Of a stretch of 49,617 nt of DNA, positions 7,211 to 16,957 are shown piece by piece. Position 1 is the first letter of the stretch. Each line of letters starts with the position of its first letter. A program made the translations under genes and the position numbers. The stretch is from the NCBI GenBank assembly GCA_036720245.1, contig DAIMNI010000010.1:1-49617 (forward strand), written 5' to 3'. The notes under the pieces were generated by a model that did no database searches, was not told where the DNA came from, and worked only from the letters and a program-made list of their open reading frames with translations. Source of the stretch: JAAZMA01 sp036720245. Lineage in GTDB: Bacteria > Bacillota > Clostridia > Tissierellales > Tepidimicrobiaceae.

Positions 7211-8737
7211 TTATATTAATTTTATATTTTCTTTATCTATTTCTTCTAATATAATATTGGATTTAACTATTTTCTCGGCTTTTCCTATTTCTTTATACAT
7301 TATTCTATCTTCATCAATAGTAGAAATTTTATCCCTAACTATATTATAGGCTATTTCTGTTCCTTTGCCTAATTTTTTCTTACCTCTTAGATCTATTCCT
7401 TGACAAGCTGCTAATAATTCCATAGACAATACTTTTCTAGTATTACCTAATATTTCCCTAGACTTTCTAGCTGCAATAGTACCCATAGATACATGGTCTT
7501 CCTGATTTGCAGAAGATGGTATAGAATCCACACTAGCAGGATGAGCTAATATTTTATTTTCTGAAACTAAAGATGCAGCTGAATACTGTACTATCATAAA
7601 GCCTGAGTTTAAGCCTCCATTTTTAGATAAAAATCCAGGTAAACCACTTAATGCTGGATTCACAAGTCTTTCTAATCTTCTCTCTGATACATTAGCTAGT
7701 TCTGCCAATGCAATTCCTAGAAAATCAAAAGCAAGTGCCATAGGCTGACCATGGAAGTTCCCCCCTGATATAGCCTCTTCTGTTTCTGTAAATATTATAG
7801 GATTATCTGTAACAGAATTCATTTCTATATTTACTTTTTCCTCTACATATTTAAATGCATCCTTACTTCCCCCATGTATTTGGGGAATACATCTTAGGGT
7901 ATAGGCATCCTGTACTCTTATTTTCCCTTGTCTACTTGTCATTTCACTATTTTCCAATAAGTTTCTTAGATTTCTAGAAGTATTAATTTGTCCTTTGTGG
8001 GGTCTTGCCAATTGTACTCTTTCATCATAGGCATCTACTATTCCATTTAGAGCTTCTATAGTTAAAGCTGACACAATATCGGCAGTTTTAGATAAATTAA
8101 TAGCATCATATAATGTCAAAGCTCCAATAGATGTCATTACCTGAGTTCCATTAATTAAGGCTAAGCCTTCCTTAGAAGTCAATTCCACTACTTTAATACC
8201 TGCTTTGTCCATGGCTTCCTTTCCTGGCATTATTTCTCCATTATAATAAGCTTCCCCTTCCCCTAGCATAGTCAATACCATATGAGCTAGAGGTGCCAAA
8301 TCACCACTAGCACCTAGAGAACCTTTTTCAGGAATTATAGGATGTACTCCCTTATTTAACATCTCTATTAATGTATTTAAGGTAGAAAGCCTAATTCCAG
8401 AATAACCCTTAGCTAGTGCATTGGCTCTAAGAAGCATTACCCCTCTTACTTCCTCTTGGCTTAAAGGCTTTCCTACTCCACAGGCATGGGATATTATTAA
8501 ATTTCGTTGTAGGGTAGTGGCTTCATCTTTACTTATATTTACATCACTAAACTTTCCAAATCCTGTGGTTATTCCATAGACAACTCTTTCTTCTTCTACA
8601 AATTTATCTACCATTTCTCTAGATTTATTTACTTTTGATATGGCTTCCTCAGTCAATTCTACTTTATAACCACCTCTTACTACATTAATAAAATCCTTTA
8701 AATTTAGGCTATTGCCATCTAAATAAACATTTTTCAA
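7211..8737 (-). CDS. hutH: histidine ammonia-lyase
   Basis: The enzyme removes ammonia from L-histidine to make urocanate. The Ala-Ser-Gly triad that cyclises to the MIO cofactor is in GSLGASGDLAPLAH, at residues 143-145 from the chosen start. TTGFGKF, NLIISHACGVG and GGNFHGQP are also HAL-like. An in-frame TTG at 8752 overlaps the ribosome site itself (TTGGAGGGG); the TTG at 8737, seven bases after that site, gives about 508 residues and places the triad as in known HutH, so it is preferred. It begins the hutH-ftcD-hutI unit. Related MIO enzymes (TAL, PAL) are less likely given the hut neighbours. Confidence 0.93.
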   Translation of the reverse strand: MKNVYLDGNSLNLKDFINVVRGGYKVELTEEAISKVNKSREMVDKFVEEERVVYGITTGFGKFSDVNISKDEATTLQRNLIISHACGVGKPLSQEEVRGVMLLRANALAKGYSGIRLSTLNTLIEMLNKGVHPIIPEKGSLGASGDLAPLAHMVLTMLGEGEAYYNGEIMPGKEAMDKAGIKVVELTSKEGLALINGTQVMTSIGALTLYDAINLSKTADIVSALTIEALNGIVDAYDERVQLARPHKGQINTSRNLRNLLENSEMTSRQGKIRVQDAYTLRCIPQIHGGSKDAFKYVEEKVNIEMNSVTDNPIIFTETEEAISGGNFHGQPMALAFDFLGIALAELANVSERRLERLVNPALSGLPGFLSKNGGLNSGFMIVQYSAASLVSENKILAHPASVDSIPSSANQEDHVSMGTIAARKSREILGNTRKVLSMELLAACQGIDLRGKKKLGKGTEIAYNIVRDKISTIDEDRIMYKEIGKAEKIVKSNIILEEIDKENIKLI

Positions 8738-8796
8738 ATTAATCCCCTCCAAGTTTTATTACATTATTAGTTTTTTTCATTAGTTAAATAAAGCGT

Positions 8797-8828
8797 ATGA
8801 AAAAGCCACAGATACTATCTGTGGCTTA
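8797..8828 (-). terminator. terminator between lacI-type gene and hutH
   Basis: A 12-bp perfect inverted repeat (arms AAGCCACAGATA and TATCTGTGGCTT) is followed by five T on the minus strand. The TAA stop of the LacI-type gene lies at the edge of the hairpin. hutH therefore probably needs its own promoter or read-through. Confidence 0.7.
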
Positions 8829-9839
8829 GCTTTTTATTCCTTTTGTACTTTTTCTTTCCATAATATGAAATGGAAGATAAGTATTATCCTCTTCTACTAT
8901 ATCCTCATCTATTTCCTTAATTATTCTTCTAATAGCAACTGCACCTATATCATAATAGGGTTCCCTCACTGTTGTAAGACTAGGCCTATAGATAGAAGCC
9001 AATTCAGTATCCCCAAATCCACTAATGGAAACATCTTCTGGAACCTTAATATTATTATCATAACAATAATTTATTAGGCCTATAGCTATCTCATCATGAT
9101 TGCAAAATACTGCAGTAATACCTTTCTCTCTCACTAATTTCATAATATTATTTCCAATATTATATCCATCTTCTACTTTAAATCCATCTACTGATAAGAC
9201 AAATTCTTCTAATCCTTTTCCCTTTAAGGCTTTTTTATATCCTTTAGTTTTTATTTTTTCAATAGAATTCTCATCTTCATTATTATTGTTTATATATAGG
9301 ATTTTTTCATGTCCTAGTTTCTGAAGATATTCAGTCATTTTGTAAGTTCCTTCAAAATTATCTATTGATACAGAAGGAAGACTATTATTCTTATAATATT
9401 TATTTAAATATACAGATGGAATATTTAATTCCTTTATTGTATCTAGTGCAGATTCATTAAGGCCTTCAGATATAAATATTATACCTTCAACTTGTTTTCC
9501 CTTTAACAACTCTAATAATTCTATTTCCCTTTTTGAATCTCCAAAACTCGAGGACAATATAATATCATAATTATACATTCTACCAATCTCTTCCATACCC
9601 CTTACCATACGGGCTATATAATGATTTCCAATATCTGTTAGTACTATTCCTATTAAATTAGATTTTTTTGTAACAAGAGATCTAGCCACCTGATTTGGTT
9701 CATAGTCTAATTCATTTATAGCTTCTAATACTTTTCTTCGCACTGCTGAGCTTACAGGTTTTGAATTGTTTATAACTCTAGAAACCGTGGAAATAGATAC
9801 TCCTGCTAATTCTGCCACATCTTTTATAGTTACTGCCAC
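8826..9839 (-). CDS. LacI/GalR-family regulator, probably of the hut genes
   Basis: This 337-residue regulator has the LacI N-terminal helix-turn-helix and hinge (TIKDVAELAGVSISTVSRVI, residues 3-22) and a periplasmic-binding-protein-like ligand domain. The ligand domain has the family segments NLIGIVLTDIGNHY, VSIDNFEGTY and DVSISGFGDTELA. The GTG start is preceded by GGGAGG at good spacing. Its position immediately upstream of hutH, in the same direction, suggests control of histidine use. LacI proteins usually sense sugars or nucleosides, so the ligand is open. A terminator separates it from hutH. Hut regulation by LacI-type proteins would be unlike B. subtilis HutP. Confidence 0.88.
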   Translation of the reverse strand: MAVTIKDVAELAGVSISTVSRVINNSKPVSSAVRRKVLEAINELDYEPNQVARSLVTKKSNLIGIVLTDIGNHYIARMVRGMEEIGRMYNYDIILSSSFGDSKREIELLELLKGKQVEGIIFISEGLNESALDTIKELNIPSVYLNKYYKNNSLPSVSIDNFEGTYKMTEYLQKLGHEKILYINNNNEDENSIEKIKTKGYKKALKGKGLEEFVLSVDGFKVEDGYNIGNNIMKLVREKGITAVFCNHDEIAIGLINYCYDNNIKVPEDVSISGFGDTELASIYRPSLTTVREPYYDIGAVAIRRIIKEIDEDIVEEDNTYLPFHIMERKSTKGIKS

Positions 9840-9903
9840 ATTATGTCCTCCCTTCTAATTAGATTATCTAGCCTAATTATTATATCACATTTTTAGTGTA
9901 AAA

Positions 9904-12900
9904 CTATATAATTGGTGAAAAAATCCCAGCTAAAGTTTTTACCATATTGTAGGAGTCATAGCCAAACTCCTTTTCCTTTAATGGTACTGTAGTATATATT
10001 ATCCCCTTGATTTCCCCATTAAATTCAATGGGATGTACTATTATTGATTTCCAATTAGGCCTATTTAAAATCAAATCCATATCATTGATATTTTCCCAAT
10101 CAATAAAAAATTCTCCTTTTTTAGTTAGTATAGCCTTTCTAACTATATTATAATTTATAAAAGGCTCATCTATCCATTCTGAATTTAATCTAATTCTAGA
10201 ATAGGTCTTTAAAGGATTTTTATCTTTATCTAAATAAATCAATGTACAAGTTTCTGCCTCCATTGTTTCAATTAATCTTCCCAAAAATTTAAATATTTTC
10301 TCCTCTTTACTTATATTTCCCCCAACTAAATCTATTATATCTAAAATAGCTAATATATTCCTCTGATCTTGATTAATATTGCCAGAAATAATCCCTGCTA
10401 ATCTATCTACTCTATGTAATGTATTAAAAAGGCAGGGGTCCCAAACTACTACCTCATTTTTCCCCATCTCCTTTGCATGATATAGTGCTTGATCAGCTTT
10501 TTCTATTAGTTCTTCTTTAAATTGACCATGTTGTGGAAATATTGCTATACCAATACTAATGGTAATTGGCTCTTTAATTTTTGAAATTTTAAGTTTCTCA
10601 ACAGCTTTTCCAATTTTCTTACCTACTTCCATAGCCTCTTCACAATTGGTATTTCTTAGAATTATTACAAATTCTTCTCCACCATATCTGCCTACAAAAT
10701 CTGTATCCCTTATATTACTTATAAGGCATTGTCCCATTTTACTTAAAACTTCATCCCCTTTTCTGTGACCATAAGTATCATTTACCTCTTTGAAATTATC
10801 TATATCTATCATTAAAGCTCCAAAAGTACTTTGATTCTTTCTTGCCTCATCAAATATTTTTTTATATTCTTGTTCAAAATACTTTCTGGTGCTAACACCA
10901 GTTAGTTTATCCATAGTAGATAGAATTTTTAATTTGTAATTTTCTAAATTAATATAAATAATTGGTATTAAAGAATAGGCTAGTTTATGTCTGATTTTAT
11001 CAAATCTATTAAAAATTCTTTCTGTTTCTAAATAAATATAGCCTTCATTTATTTGATTTATATTAGTATTTTTTCTTCTATCTTCCCCAGTATAAATTGA
11101 CCTTGCCATTTTTACTTTAATGGGGATACATATTATGGCCTTAATACTCCTAGTGCCTTTTGATAAAAATTCTCTATGAAATTCTATAGTGCTTTCCTGA
11201 AGATTATCATTTATAAGTACCCCATCTTCATATCTATTTGCCAAGGCTAATAAATTTTCATTAGGTGCCCAATCATAATCCCCACCTAGAGAGACAATTG
11301 GCAAATATTTATTGTCATCTTCACTATATCCTAGTATATATCCCTTTATAGCAAAGGTTTCTTTAGCTAAGAATTTTAATATTAATTCTAAATTAGTTTC
11401 ATAATCAGAAGTTAATTTAGATATTAATGTATCAATATTTTCTATATCTTTAACATCTTCATCTATATATCTATTGACTTCCTTAATTTTTGTAAAGTCT
11501 TCATCATTCATCAATTCCATTAAGGGGCTAAAATCAAAATATTTTTTTATTTTATCTTGGGATTCTATTTCATCTATATAGATATAATTTATTTCCCTAC
11601 TAGAAATTTCATAAGCCATCTTATTTAATTCGTCTACTATCCCATCCCCATAATATTTTTTTATAAATCCTTTTTGTAATTCCCTATTATTAATGTTTTT
11701 TATAAAATCATATATCCTATCTTGAGCTTCTAATAAATAATTAATGCCCTCATAATATCTTCCCTTTTGTGAAAATCTTATACCTAATAGGATATTTAAT
11801 ACTAAATCTAATTGAGGTAGATTATATTTTTTCATATTAGTTTCTAATTTTATTAAGTTTTCAATGCATTTTTCATCATCTTTTGATGAATTAATAAGTA
11901 TTTCCTCAATATAGTCTAATTTAGGAACTGAGTATTCTTTTGCCAATTCCCCTTCTTCTTCAAGTATATCTTCAAAATATTCAAGATCCCCTTCAATTAA
12001 TGGGATAAAAGCTAATTGCAATAAATCATATCTTCTATCAAAATTTATATTTTCTAATCTATATTCAGCCCTTATTTTTTCTATAGCTTCTTTTTCATAT
12101 ATATTGCTAATAAAGTATTCAATTAATACCATTCTAGTTTTAGATGCCATATATTCATTAATAGAAAAATCCTTAATATTTTCTATAGCCATTTCCCCAT
12201 ATTTTAATGCCTTTTCCCATTGCCCAAAAGCAAAATAAAATTCAGATAAAAAATTGTAATAATACCCCATTACCTCGAAACTATAGACTTGATTATTTAC
12301 AAATTCATCTAATATAGTGTAATAATTATAGCTTTCCTCAAAATTTCCCATAAATAAATAAATCATACCTAAATTCACATTAGTTAGAAATTCTAAATTT
12401 ACCTCTTCAATTTCCATGGCTATAATTCTGGCTTTTTCTATATATTTAATGGCCTTATCATATTGATATATTGACATATAGATAGAGCCTATATTATTTA
12501 AAAAAACTAATTCTAAATGGATTATGCCATGATTTTTTCCAATATTTAAGCCCTTTTCATAATACTCCATAGCCTTTTGGTTTTCCCCATATTGGGTATA
12601 GATATTTGCTATATTATTTATTGGTTTTGTAGAATTTATAAAATCTCCTATTTTTTGAAAAGCCTTCACACTTTCATCAAATATCTTTAATGCCTTATCC
12701 ATATTTCCACTATAATACTTTACTAAGCCTAGTATATTATATATATTCCCCAGATTTTTGTCTAAATTATGAGCTAATGAAAACTCTAATAATTTTTTCA
12801 TATTGCCTTCAGTCTCTTGAAATTCACCTTTTTTCAGAAGTATTCTATTATATAGAACCTTTGATTCTATTAATAAATCTAAATTGCCAATTTCCATAGA

Positions 12901-15297
12901 TAACTTAATAGATTCATTGATTTTTTCTATGGCTAATTCCAATAAATTTCTTTTAATATATATATCTGCCATACCATTATTAGATATTATGGCGTATTCA
13001 ATTTGAGAATTGTCTATGGTCTCCTTAAATAATTCATTGTAAATATCTAAGGCTTTATCATTTTCTCCTTTAATAGCATAAATATTCCCTAAGTTTTCTA
13101 GGATTTCCATTCTATATTGAGACCTTTTTTCTTTATCTATTTCATAGGCATTTTCCCATAATAAAACAGCTTGAGAGCTATATAATTCTTCTTCCTTTGC
13201 ATTTTTAATAATCAATTCTAAGGCTCTTTCTTCCTGATTAGAACACATAAGATGATGAATAAGTTCCCCCATGATAGCCTTATAATTAGTAGAATAGACC
13301 TTTTCTAAATGTTTTGCTATTTTTTTATGAATTTCAGTTCTTTCTTCTTTGGGGATTTTATAATATATGGCCCTTTTTAATTGAATATTATTTATACTAT
13401 AGCTATAACCCCAATCTGAAACTCTAATATCTAATAATCCAATAGCAATTAATTCATTTAAACTTTTATTTAAAGTATCCAAATCTATGTTTAAAATAGA
13501 CTGCAAAGTATTTTTAGAAACTGCATCATAGTAAACAGAAACTATTTTCATTATATCCATATATTCATCTTTAATTAAACTTATTTGTGATTCTAAAGAT
13601 TCCCCAATGTTTTCAGAAAAGTATATCTCTGAATATTTCTTAGCCTTAACTTCCCAATAGCCACTAGGGCTAAAATAAAGTTCTCCATTTGCATATAAAT
13701 CTTTTATCATATATTCTATATATTTGGGATTTCCCTCACTTTCCTTTAGAATAACTGCTGAAAATTTTAAAGGTGTATAGGATATGTTTAATATATATTG
13801 TATAAATTCCCCTATTTCAGCCAAATCAAAGTTTGACAAAGACATTTTTTCTACTATTTTATTTTGAGACCATTTTGATATAATATCTTTTTTCTTAGAA
13901 TTTCTAGAAATAAGTTTTTTATTATAGGAGGCAATTATTATAATTTTACTTTTTCCCATATTATTAATTAAATAATCTATCATATATAATAATTGGAGAT
14001 TACAATTTTCTAAATTATCTATAATTAAATAAATAGATTGATACTGGGATAGTTCACCTAAATAATTAGTCGTCCTATCAAATAATCTTAATATTTCCTT
14101 ATCCCCTTCTAAGGTAATAGAATTATTAATATCTAATAAAGACTTTAGCTCTGGCACTATTCTAGATAATTCTTGTGCATATTTATCCACCATTGGCGCA
14201 GGGGTATCTTTAATAGTTTGCCTTAATATATTTGCCATTGGATTTAATTGTCCATTATATTCAATACCTATTTCTGTACTATAAACATCTCTCCCCTTTA
14301 ATTTTAAGACATAAGAAAATTCTCTCAGCAATCTGGTTTTTCCCGTCCCAGCATTGCCTTCTATTAATATTACCTTATTATCAATATCTCCTTTAGAAAA
14401 AAGATGATCTAAATGTAATATTCTATTGATTTCCTTTTCCCTACCTACTATTTTAGTTTTAAAATCTAATATTTCTCGTTCCTTAGCTAAATCATATTGA
14501 AAATCCATATTGAATTCTTTATTTATATCATCTATCAAATCACGAAATTCATAATCTCTTAAACTTGGATTCTTCATAGTGAAAGAACTTATTGCATGAT
14601 TTAAAAGTCCTTCTTGCAAAGAGTTAAGTTCTGAACCCTCAATATAATTAAATTTCTTTTTTGATGGATTATAAAAATCCTCAGTTAATAAATATAGTGC
14701 TAGCATTCCAAAGGAGTATTTGTCTGCACTTTTATTTATAATATCTTTTTGCTCTAATAATACCTCCGTTGCTATGAAATGTCTTGTTAAATCACTGTAT
14801 TCAGCATTGATAATATTTTCGCAAATTGTAGAAAGACCCATAAGTTTTATAGTGCCATCTTCCAATACAAATATATTTGAGGGACTTAAATGTCTATATA
14901 TAATTCCTTTATAATGTAGAAAATCTAAAACATTAGCTACTTGAATTAAAATACCCAATCTTTCTTTAAAGTTTAAATCTAAATATAATTTGTCCAAAGT
15001 TGGGGCATCAATATATTCTATAGTAGAATAATACTCTTTTATATTAACCTTTTTGCCATCTATAGTCTTAATAATATCAAATTGATGGCTTAAAAGAAGA
15101 TTCTCATGTTTTATTTTAGATAAGGCGATGAAATTTTTTATAAAATAATCTATAACAGCGTCTTGCTTTTCTTCATTATATAGTTTCAAATATAATCTTT
15201 TATCCTTTTCCCAAAGATCTAATACCTGATATAAACTACTATATAAAGAATCATATATTAAATTATCTAATTTAAATCTATTATTGATTAGTTTCAT
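9904..15297 (-). CDS. giant signalling protein: pseudokinase, AAA ATPase, TPR, GAF, GGDEF, GAF
   Basis: The protein has 1797 residues. Residues 1-265 have a Ser/Thr-kinase fold, with a candidate VAIK lysine at K38. The HRD motif reads YRHLSPSN (134-141) and the DFG site reads LMGL (152-155), so both catalytic aspartates are missing. Residues 280-560 are an ATPase with Walker A GNAGTGKT (314-321) and a Walker-B-like IIDNLE. A long helical TPR-like region follows (about 690-1060), then a GAF-like region (about 1300-1435). A diguanylate cyclase domain (about 1461-1619) has GGEEF at 1539-1543 and an RDTD I-site at 1530-1533. A second GAF-like domain ends the protein. The GGDEF part should make cyclic-di-GMP with product inhibition; the kinase part is probably a binding module. 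It follows marR by 42 bases. Confidence 0.88.
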   Translation of the reverse strand: MKLINNRFKLDNLIYDSLYSSLYQVLDLWEKDKRLYLKLYNEEKQDAVIDYFIKNFIALSKIKHENLLLSHQFDIIKTIDGKKVNIKEYYSTIEYIDAPTLDKLYLDLNFKERLGILIQVANVLDFLHYKGIIYRHLSPSNIFVLEDGTIKLMGLSTICENIINAEYSDLTRHFIATEVLLEQKDIINKSADKYSFGMLALYLLTEDFYNPSKKKFNYIEGSELNSLQEGLLNHAISSFTMKNPSLRDYEFRDLIDDINKEFNMDFQYDLAKEREILDFKTKIVGREKEINRILHLDHLFSKGDIDNKVILIEGNAGTGKTRLLREFSYVLKLKGRDVYSTEIGIEYNGQLNPMANILRQTIKDTPAPMVDKYAQELSRIVPELKSLLDINNSITLEGDKEILRLFDRTTNYLGELSQYQSIYLIIDNLENCNLQLLYMIDYLINNMGKSKIIIIASYNKKLISRNSKKKDIISKWSQNKIVEKMSLSNFDLAEIGEFIQYILNISYTPLKFSAVILKESEGNPKYIEYMIKDLYANGELYFSPSGYWEVKAKKYSEIYFSENIGESLESQISLIKDEYMDIMKIVSVYYDAVSKNTLQSILNIDLDTLNKSLNELIAIGLLDIRVSDWGYSYSINNIQLKRAIYYKIPKEERTEIHKKIAKHLEKVYSTNYKAIMGELIHHLMCSNQEERALELIIKNAKEEELYSSQAVLLWENAYEIDKEKRSQYRMEILENLGNIYAIKGENDKALDIYNELFKETIDNSQIEYAIISNNGMADIYIKRNLLELAIEKINESIKLSMEIGNLDLLIESKVLYNRILLKKGEFQETEGNMKKLLEFSLAHNLDKNLGNIYNILGLVKYYSGNMDKALKIFDESVKAFQKIGDFINSTKPINNIANIYTQYGENQKAMEYYEKGLNIGKNHGIIHLELVFLNNIGSIYMSIYQYDKAIKYIEKARIIAMEIEEVNLEFLTNVNLGMIYLFMGNFEESYNYYTILDEFVNNQVYSFEVMGYYYNFLSEFYFAFGQWEKALKYGEMAIENIKDFSINEYMASKTRMVLIEYFISNIYEKEAIEKIRAEYRLENINFDRRYDLLQLAFIPLIEGDLEYFEDILEEEGELAKEYSVPKLDYIEEILINSSKDDEKCIENLIKLETNMKKYNLPQLDLVLNILLGIRFSQKGRYYEGINYLLEAQDRIYDFIKNINNRELQKGFIKKYYGDGIVDELNKMAYEISSREINYIYIDEIESQDKIKKYFDFSPLMELMNDEDFTKIKEVNRYIDEDVKDIENIDTLISKLTSDYETNLELILKFLAKETFAIKGYILGYSEDDNKYLPIVSLGGDYDWAPNENLLALANRYEDGVLINDNLQESTIEFHREFLSKGTRSIKAIICIPIKVKMARSIYTGEDRRKNTNINQINEGYIYLETERIFNRFDKIRHKLAYSLIPIIYINLENYKLKILSTMDKLTGVSTRKYFEQEYKKIFDEARKNQSTFGALMIDIDNFKEVNDTYGHRKGDEVLSKMGQCLISNIRDTDFVGRYGGEEFVIILRNTNCEEAMEVGKKIGKAVEKLKISKIKEPITISIGIAIFPQHGQFKEELIEKADQALYHAKEMGKNEVVVWDPCLFNTLHRVDRLAGIISGNINQDQRNILAILDIIDLVGGNISKEEKIFKFLGRLIETMEAETCTLIYLDKDKNPLKTYSRIRLNSEWIDEPFINYNIVRKAILTKKGEFFIDWENINDMDLILNRPNWKSIIVHPIEFNGEIKGIIYTTVPLKEKEFGYDSYNMVKTLAGIFSPII

Positions 15298-15339
15298 AAT
15301 ATTCCCCTTTTTCCTTTTCCCCTTTGAAATATTTCTTAT

Positions 15340-15795
15340 TTATTCATTTTCTTTCATTATTTTATATAAAGATTCTAAACCTTCCCTTAATACTGCTCTT
15401 TTTTCTATCTCTAAGCCTTCCATCTTGGATTCCAAAAACTTCACTCTTTCCTCTAAAACCTTTTCCATTATTTCATAACCTTTAGGCAATACTTCAACTC
15501 TAACCACTCTTTTGTCTTTTTCATCCTTTTTCCTAACTACTAAATTGTTGTTTTCCATCCTATCTACTAAATCTGTAATAGTGGAACAGGCCAAGCCCAT
15601 TTTTTGGCTTAATTCCCCTATGGTCAATCCTTCATTGTGGATTAAAAATTGTAATGCAGTAAATTGAGGCACAGTAATGCTAAAATCTTTAAGTATCTCC
15701 CTCCCTCTTATTCTTATAATATAGTCAATTCGTCTTAAATATTTTTCAATGCTAACTACATTTTCACAAACAAACTTTTCATTAGAACTAGTCAA
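15340..15795 (-). CDS. MarR-family transcriptional regulator
   Basis: This is a winged-helix MarR protein of about 151 residues. The DNA-binding part is clear (LTIGELSQKMGLACSTITDL, then KDEKDKRVVRVEVLPKG in the wing). An in-frame TTG at 15810 overlaps the GGAGG ribosome site, so the TTG at 15795, eight bases after it, is the better start. It lies 29 bases downstream of the lipid kinase gene and upstream of the giant signalling gene, probably in one operon. MarR proteins often control divergent drug exporters. An ABC exporter pair starts just across the intergenic region, with a palindrome in its leader. Confidence 0.88.
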   Translation of the reverse strand: MTSSNEKFVCENVVSIEKYLRRIDYIIRIRGREILKDFSITVPQFTALQFLIHNEGLTIGELSQKMGLACSTITDLVDRMENNNLVVRKKDEKDKRVVRVEVLPKGYEIMEKVLEERVKFLESKMEGLEIEKRAVLREGLESLYKIMKENE

Positions 15796-15824
15796 TAAAA
15801 TCTCCTCCAAATAATTAAATAATC

Positions 15825-16712
15825 CTATGGAACAAAAATTTTAAATCCATTGGATACCACTTCAAAAGTGGCTGGCAATTTTCCCCCATATTCCCCATCT
15901 ATATCTATAGTAATATCCTCTGTTGTATTTACAGTTAATTTTTTAGTTTTAAAGTATTCCACATTAGGGTGATGGATATGTTCTCCCTTAAAAATATTTA
16001 CAAAAATCTGAGCTAAATCTCCCATTGCAGATTTCATTATAATTACCACATCTAAATATCCATCAGATACACTAGCATCTGGGGCAAACATTTTAAATCC
16101 TCCAATAGAGGCTGAATTAGATATTAAAAACAATAATATATCTTCTTCCTTAGAATATTCTTCTGATATAAACTCTACCCTTACAGGTTCAAATTTTTGT
16201 TTTGGAATCTCCCTTGCGCCTTCTATATAATAGGCCATTCTTCCAAAGATAGCCTTTGCCTCAGGTTGTACTTGATACCCCACATTAGTTAATAGTCCAC
16301 TGGCTGCTACATTTATAAAATATTCATCATTTACTTTTCCCAAATCTACTTTTTTTATATTTTGTTTTTTGATCATTTGAAAAAAATCATCCATATTTTT
16401 AGGCAGTTCCATATGATTGGCAAAATCATTAACTGTACCAGCAGATAATATAGCCACTGGAATCTTTCTTTCAGATTTTGCAATACCCTTTGCCACCTCA
16501 TTGATGGTACCATCTCCACCACAAGCTATTATGAAATCCCAGTCTTCCCTACAGGCTTTCATGGTTTCTTTCATTGCATCATCTTTTTTCTGCGTGTTAA
16601 ATTTATTAACAGTGTAACCTGATTCTAATAATAAATTAGCTAAATGATCTACTCGTTTTTGTATTATTTGTCTTCCTGATGACGGATTGCATATTATTTT
16701 AGCTTTTTCCAC
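15825..16712 (-). CDS. diacylglycerol kinase/sphingosine kinase family lipid kinase
   Basis: The protein of about 295 residues belongs to the DagK/YegS/LCB5 group, which phosphorylates a lipid alcohol with ATP at the inner membrane face. Seen motifs are the N-terminal CNPSSGR, the nucleotide-binding ACGGDGTINEVAKG and, near the end, DGYLDVVIIMKS. Bacterial DgkB of this type recycles diacylglycerol to phosphatidic acid; which lipid is used here is not readable. GTG at 16721 sits directly on the ribosome site, so the GTG at 16712 (after AGGTGAG) is preferred. It leads an operon with marR and probably the giant signalling gene. Confidence 0.88.
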   Translation of the reverse strand: MEKAKIICNPSSGRQIIQKRVDHLANLLLESGYTVNKFNTQKKDDAMKETMKACREDWDFIIACGGDGTINEVAKGIAKSERKIPVAILSAGTVNDFANHMELPKNMDDFFQMIKKQNIKKVDLGKVNDEYFINVAASGLLTNVGYQVQPEAKAIFGRMAYYIEGAREIPKQKFEPVRVEFISEEYSKEEDILLFLISNSASIGGFKMFAPDASVSDGYLDVVIIMKSAMGDLAQIFVNIFKGEHIHHPNVEYFKTKKLTVNTTEDITIDIDGEYGGKLPATFEVVSNGFKIFVP

Positions 16713-16787
16713 ATAACTCACCTTTCACAGATATTTAATATATTAGTTTTTAAAATAAATTTTTATTAAAGTTATATTGATATATAT

Positions 16788-16815
16788 AGTATACCAGTCT
16801 TTCATTCTTTAGCAA
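16788..16815 (-). promoter_or_regulatory. candidate promoter of the lipid kinase-marR operon
   Basis: TTGCTA (16810-16815), a 16-base spacer and TATACT (16788-16793) lie on the minus strand about 76 bases before the lipid kinase start. This is the best promoter match in the divergent region for the leftward operon. Confidence 0.4.
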
Positions 16816-16917
16816 TATTAAAAGAATCCTAACTAGAGTTCTGTAATACTATTTTGATACTTTAGTAAATTTGGACTTTAAATATTTTTTATTTCTATTA
16901 TAATAGAGATTGTGGAT

Positions 16918-16940
16918 AATATTTTGAGTATCGAAATATT
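16918..16940 (+). promoter_or_regulatory. 23-bp palindrome in the ABC exporter leader, candidate MarR operator
   Basis: AATATTTTGA and TCGAAATATT flank a central GTA, giving ten-base arms with one mismatch. It lies between an AT-rich -10 candidate (TATAAT at 16899-16904) and the ribosome site of the exporter. A partly similar block (TTTTGATAC...AGTAAA) lies near 16853-16870. Size, symmetry and position fit a MarR repressor site; binding is inferred. Confidence 0.5.
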
Positions 16941-16957
16941 TATTATAGGAGGTAAAA

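Noticed and set aside
8753..8796. A clear hutH promoter after the lacI terminator
   Set aside because: Only weak matches (TTATTT-N17-AATAAT) were found, so no promoter is annotated.
9845..9870. ATTAG...CTAAT inverted repeat before the LacI-type gene as its operator
   Set aside because: Arms are only five bases in very AT-rich DNA and lack the central CG common in LacI-family operators; too weak to claim.
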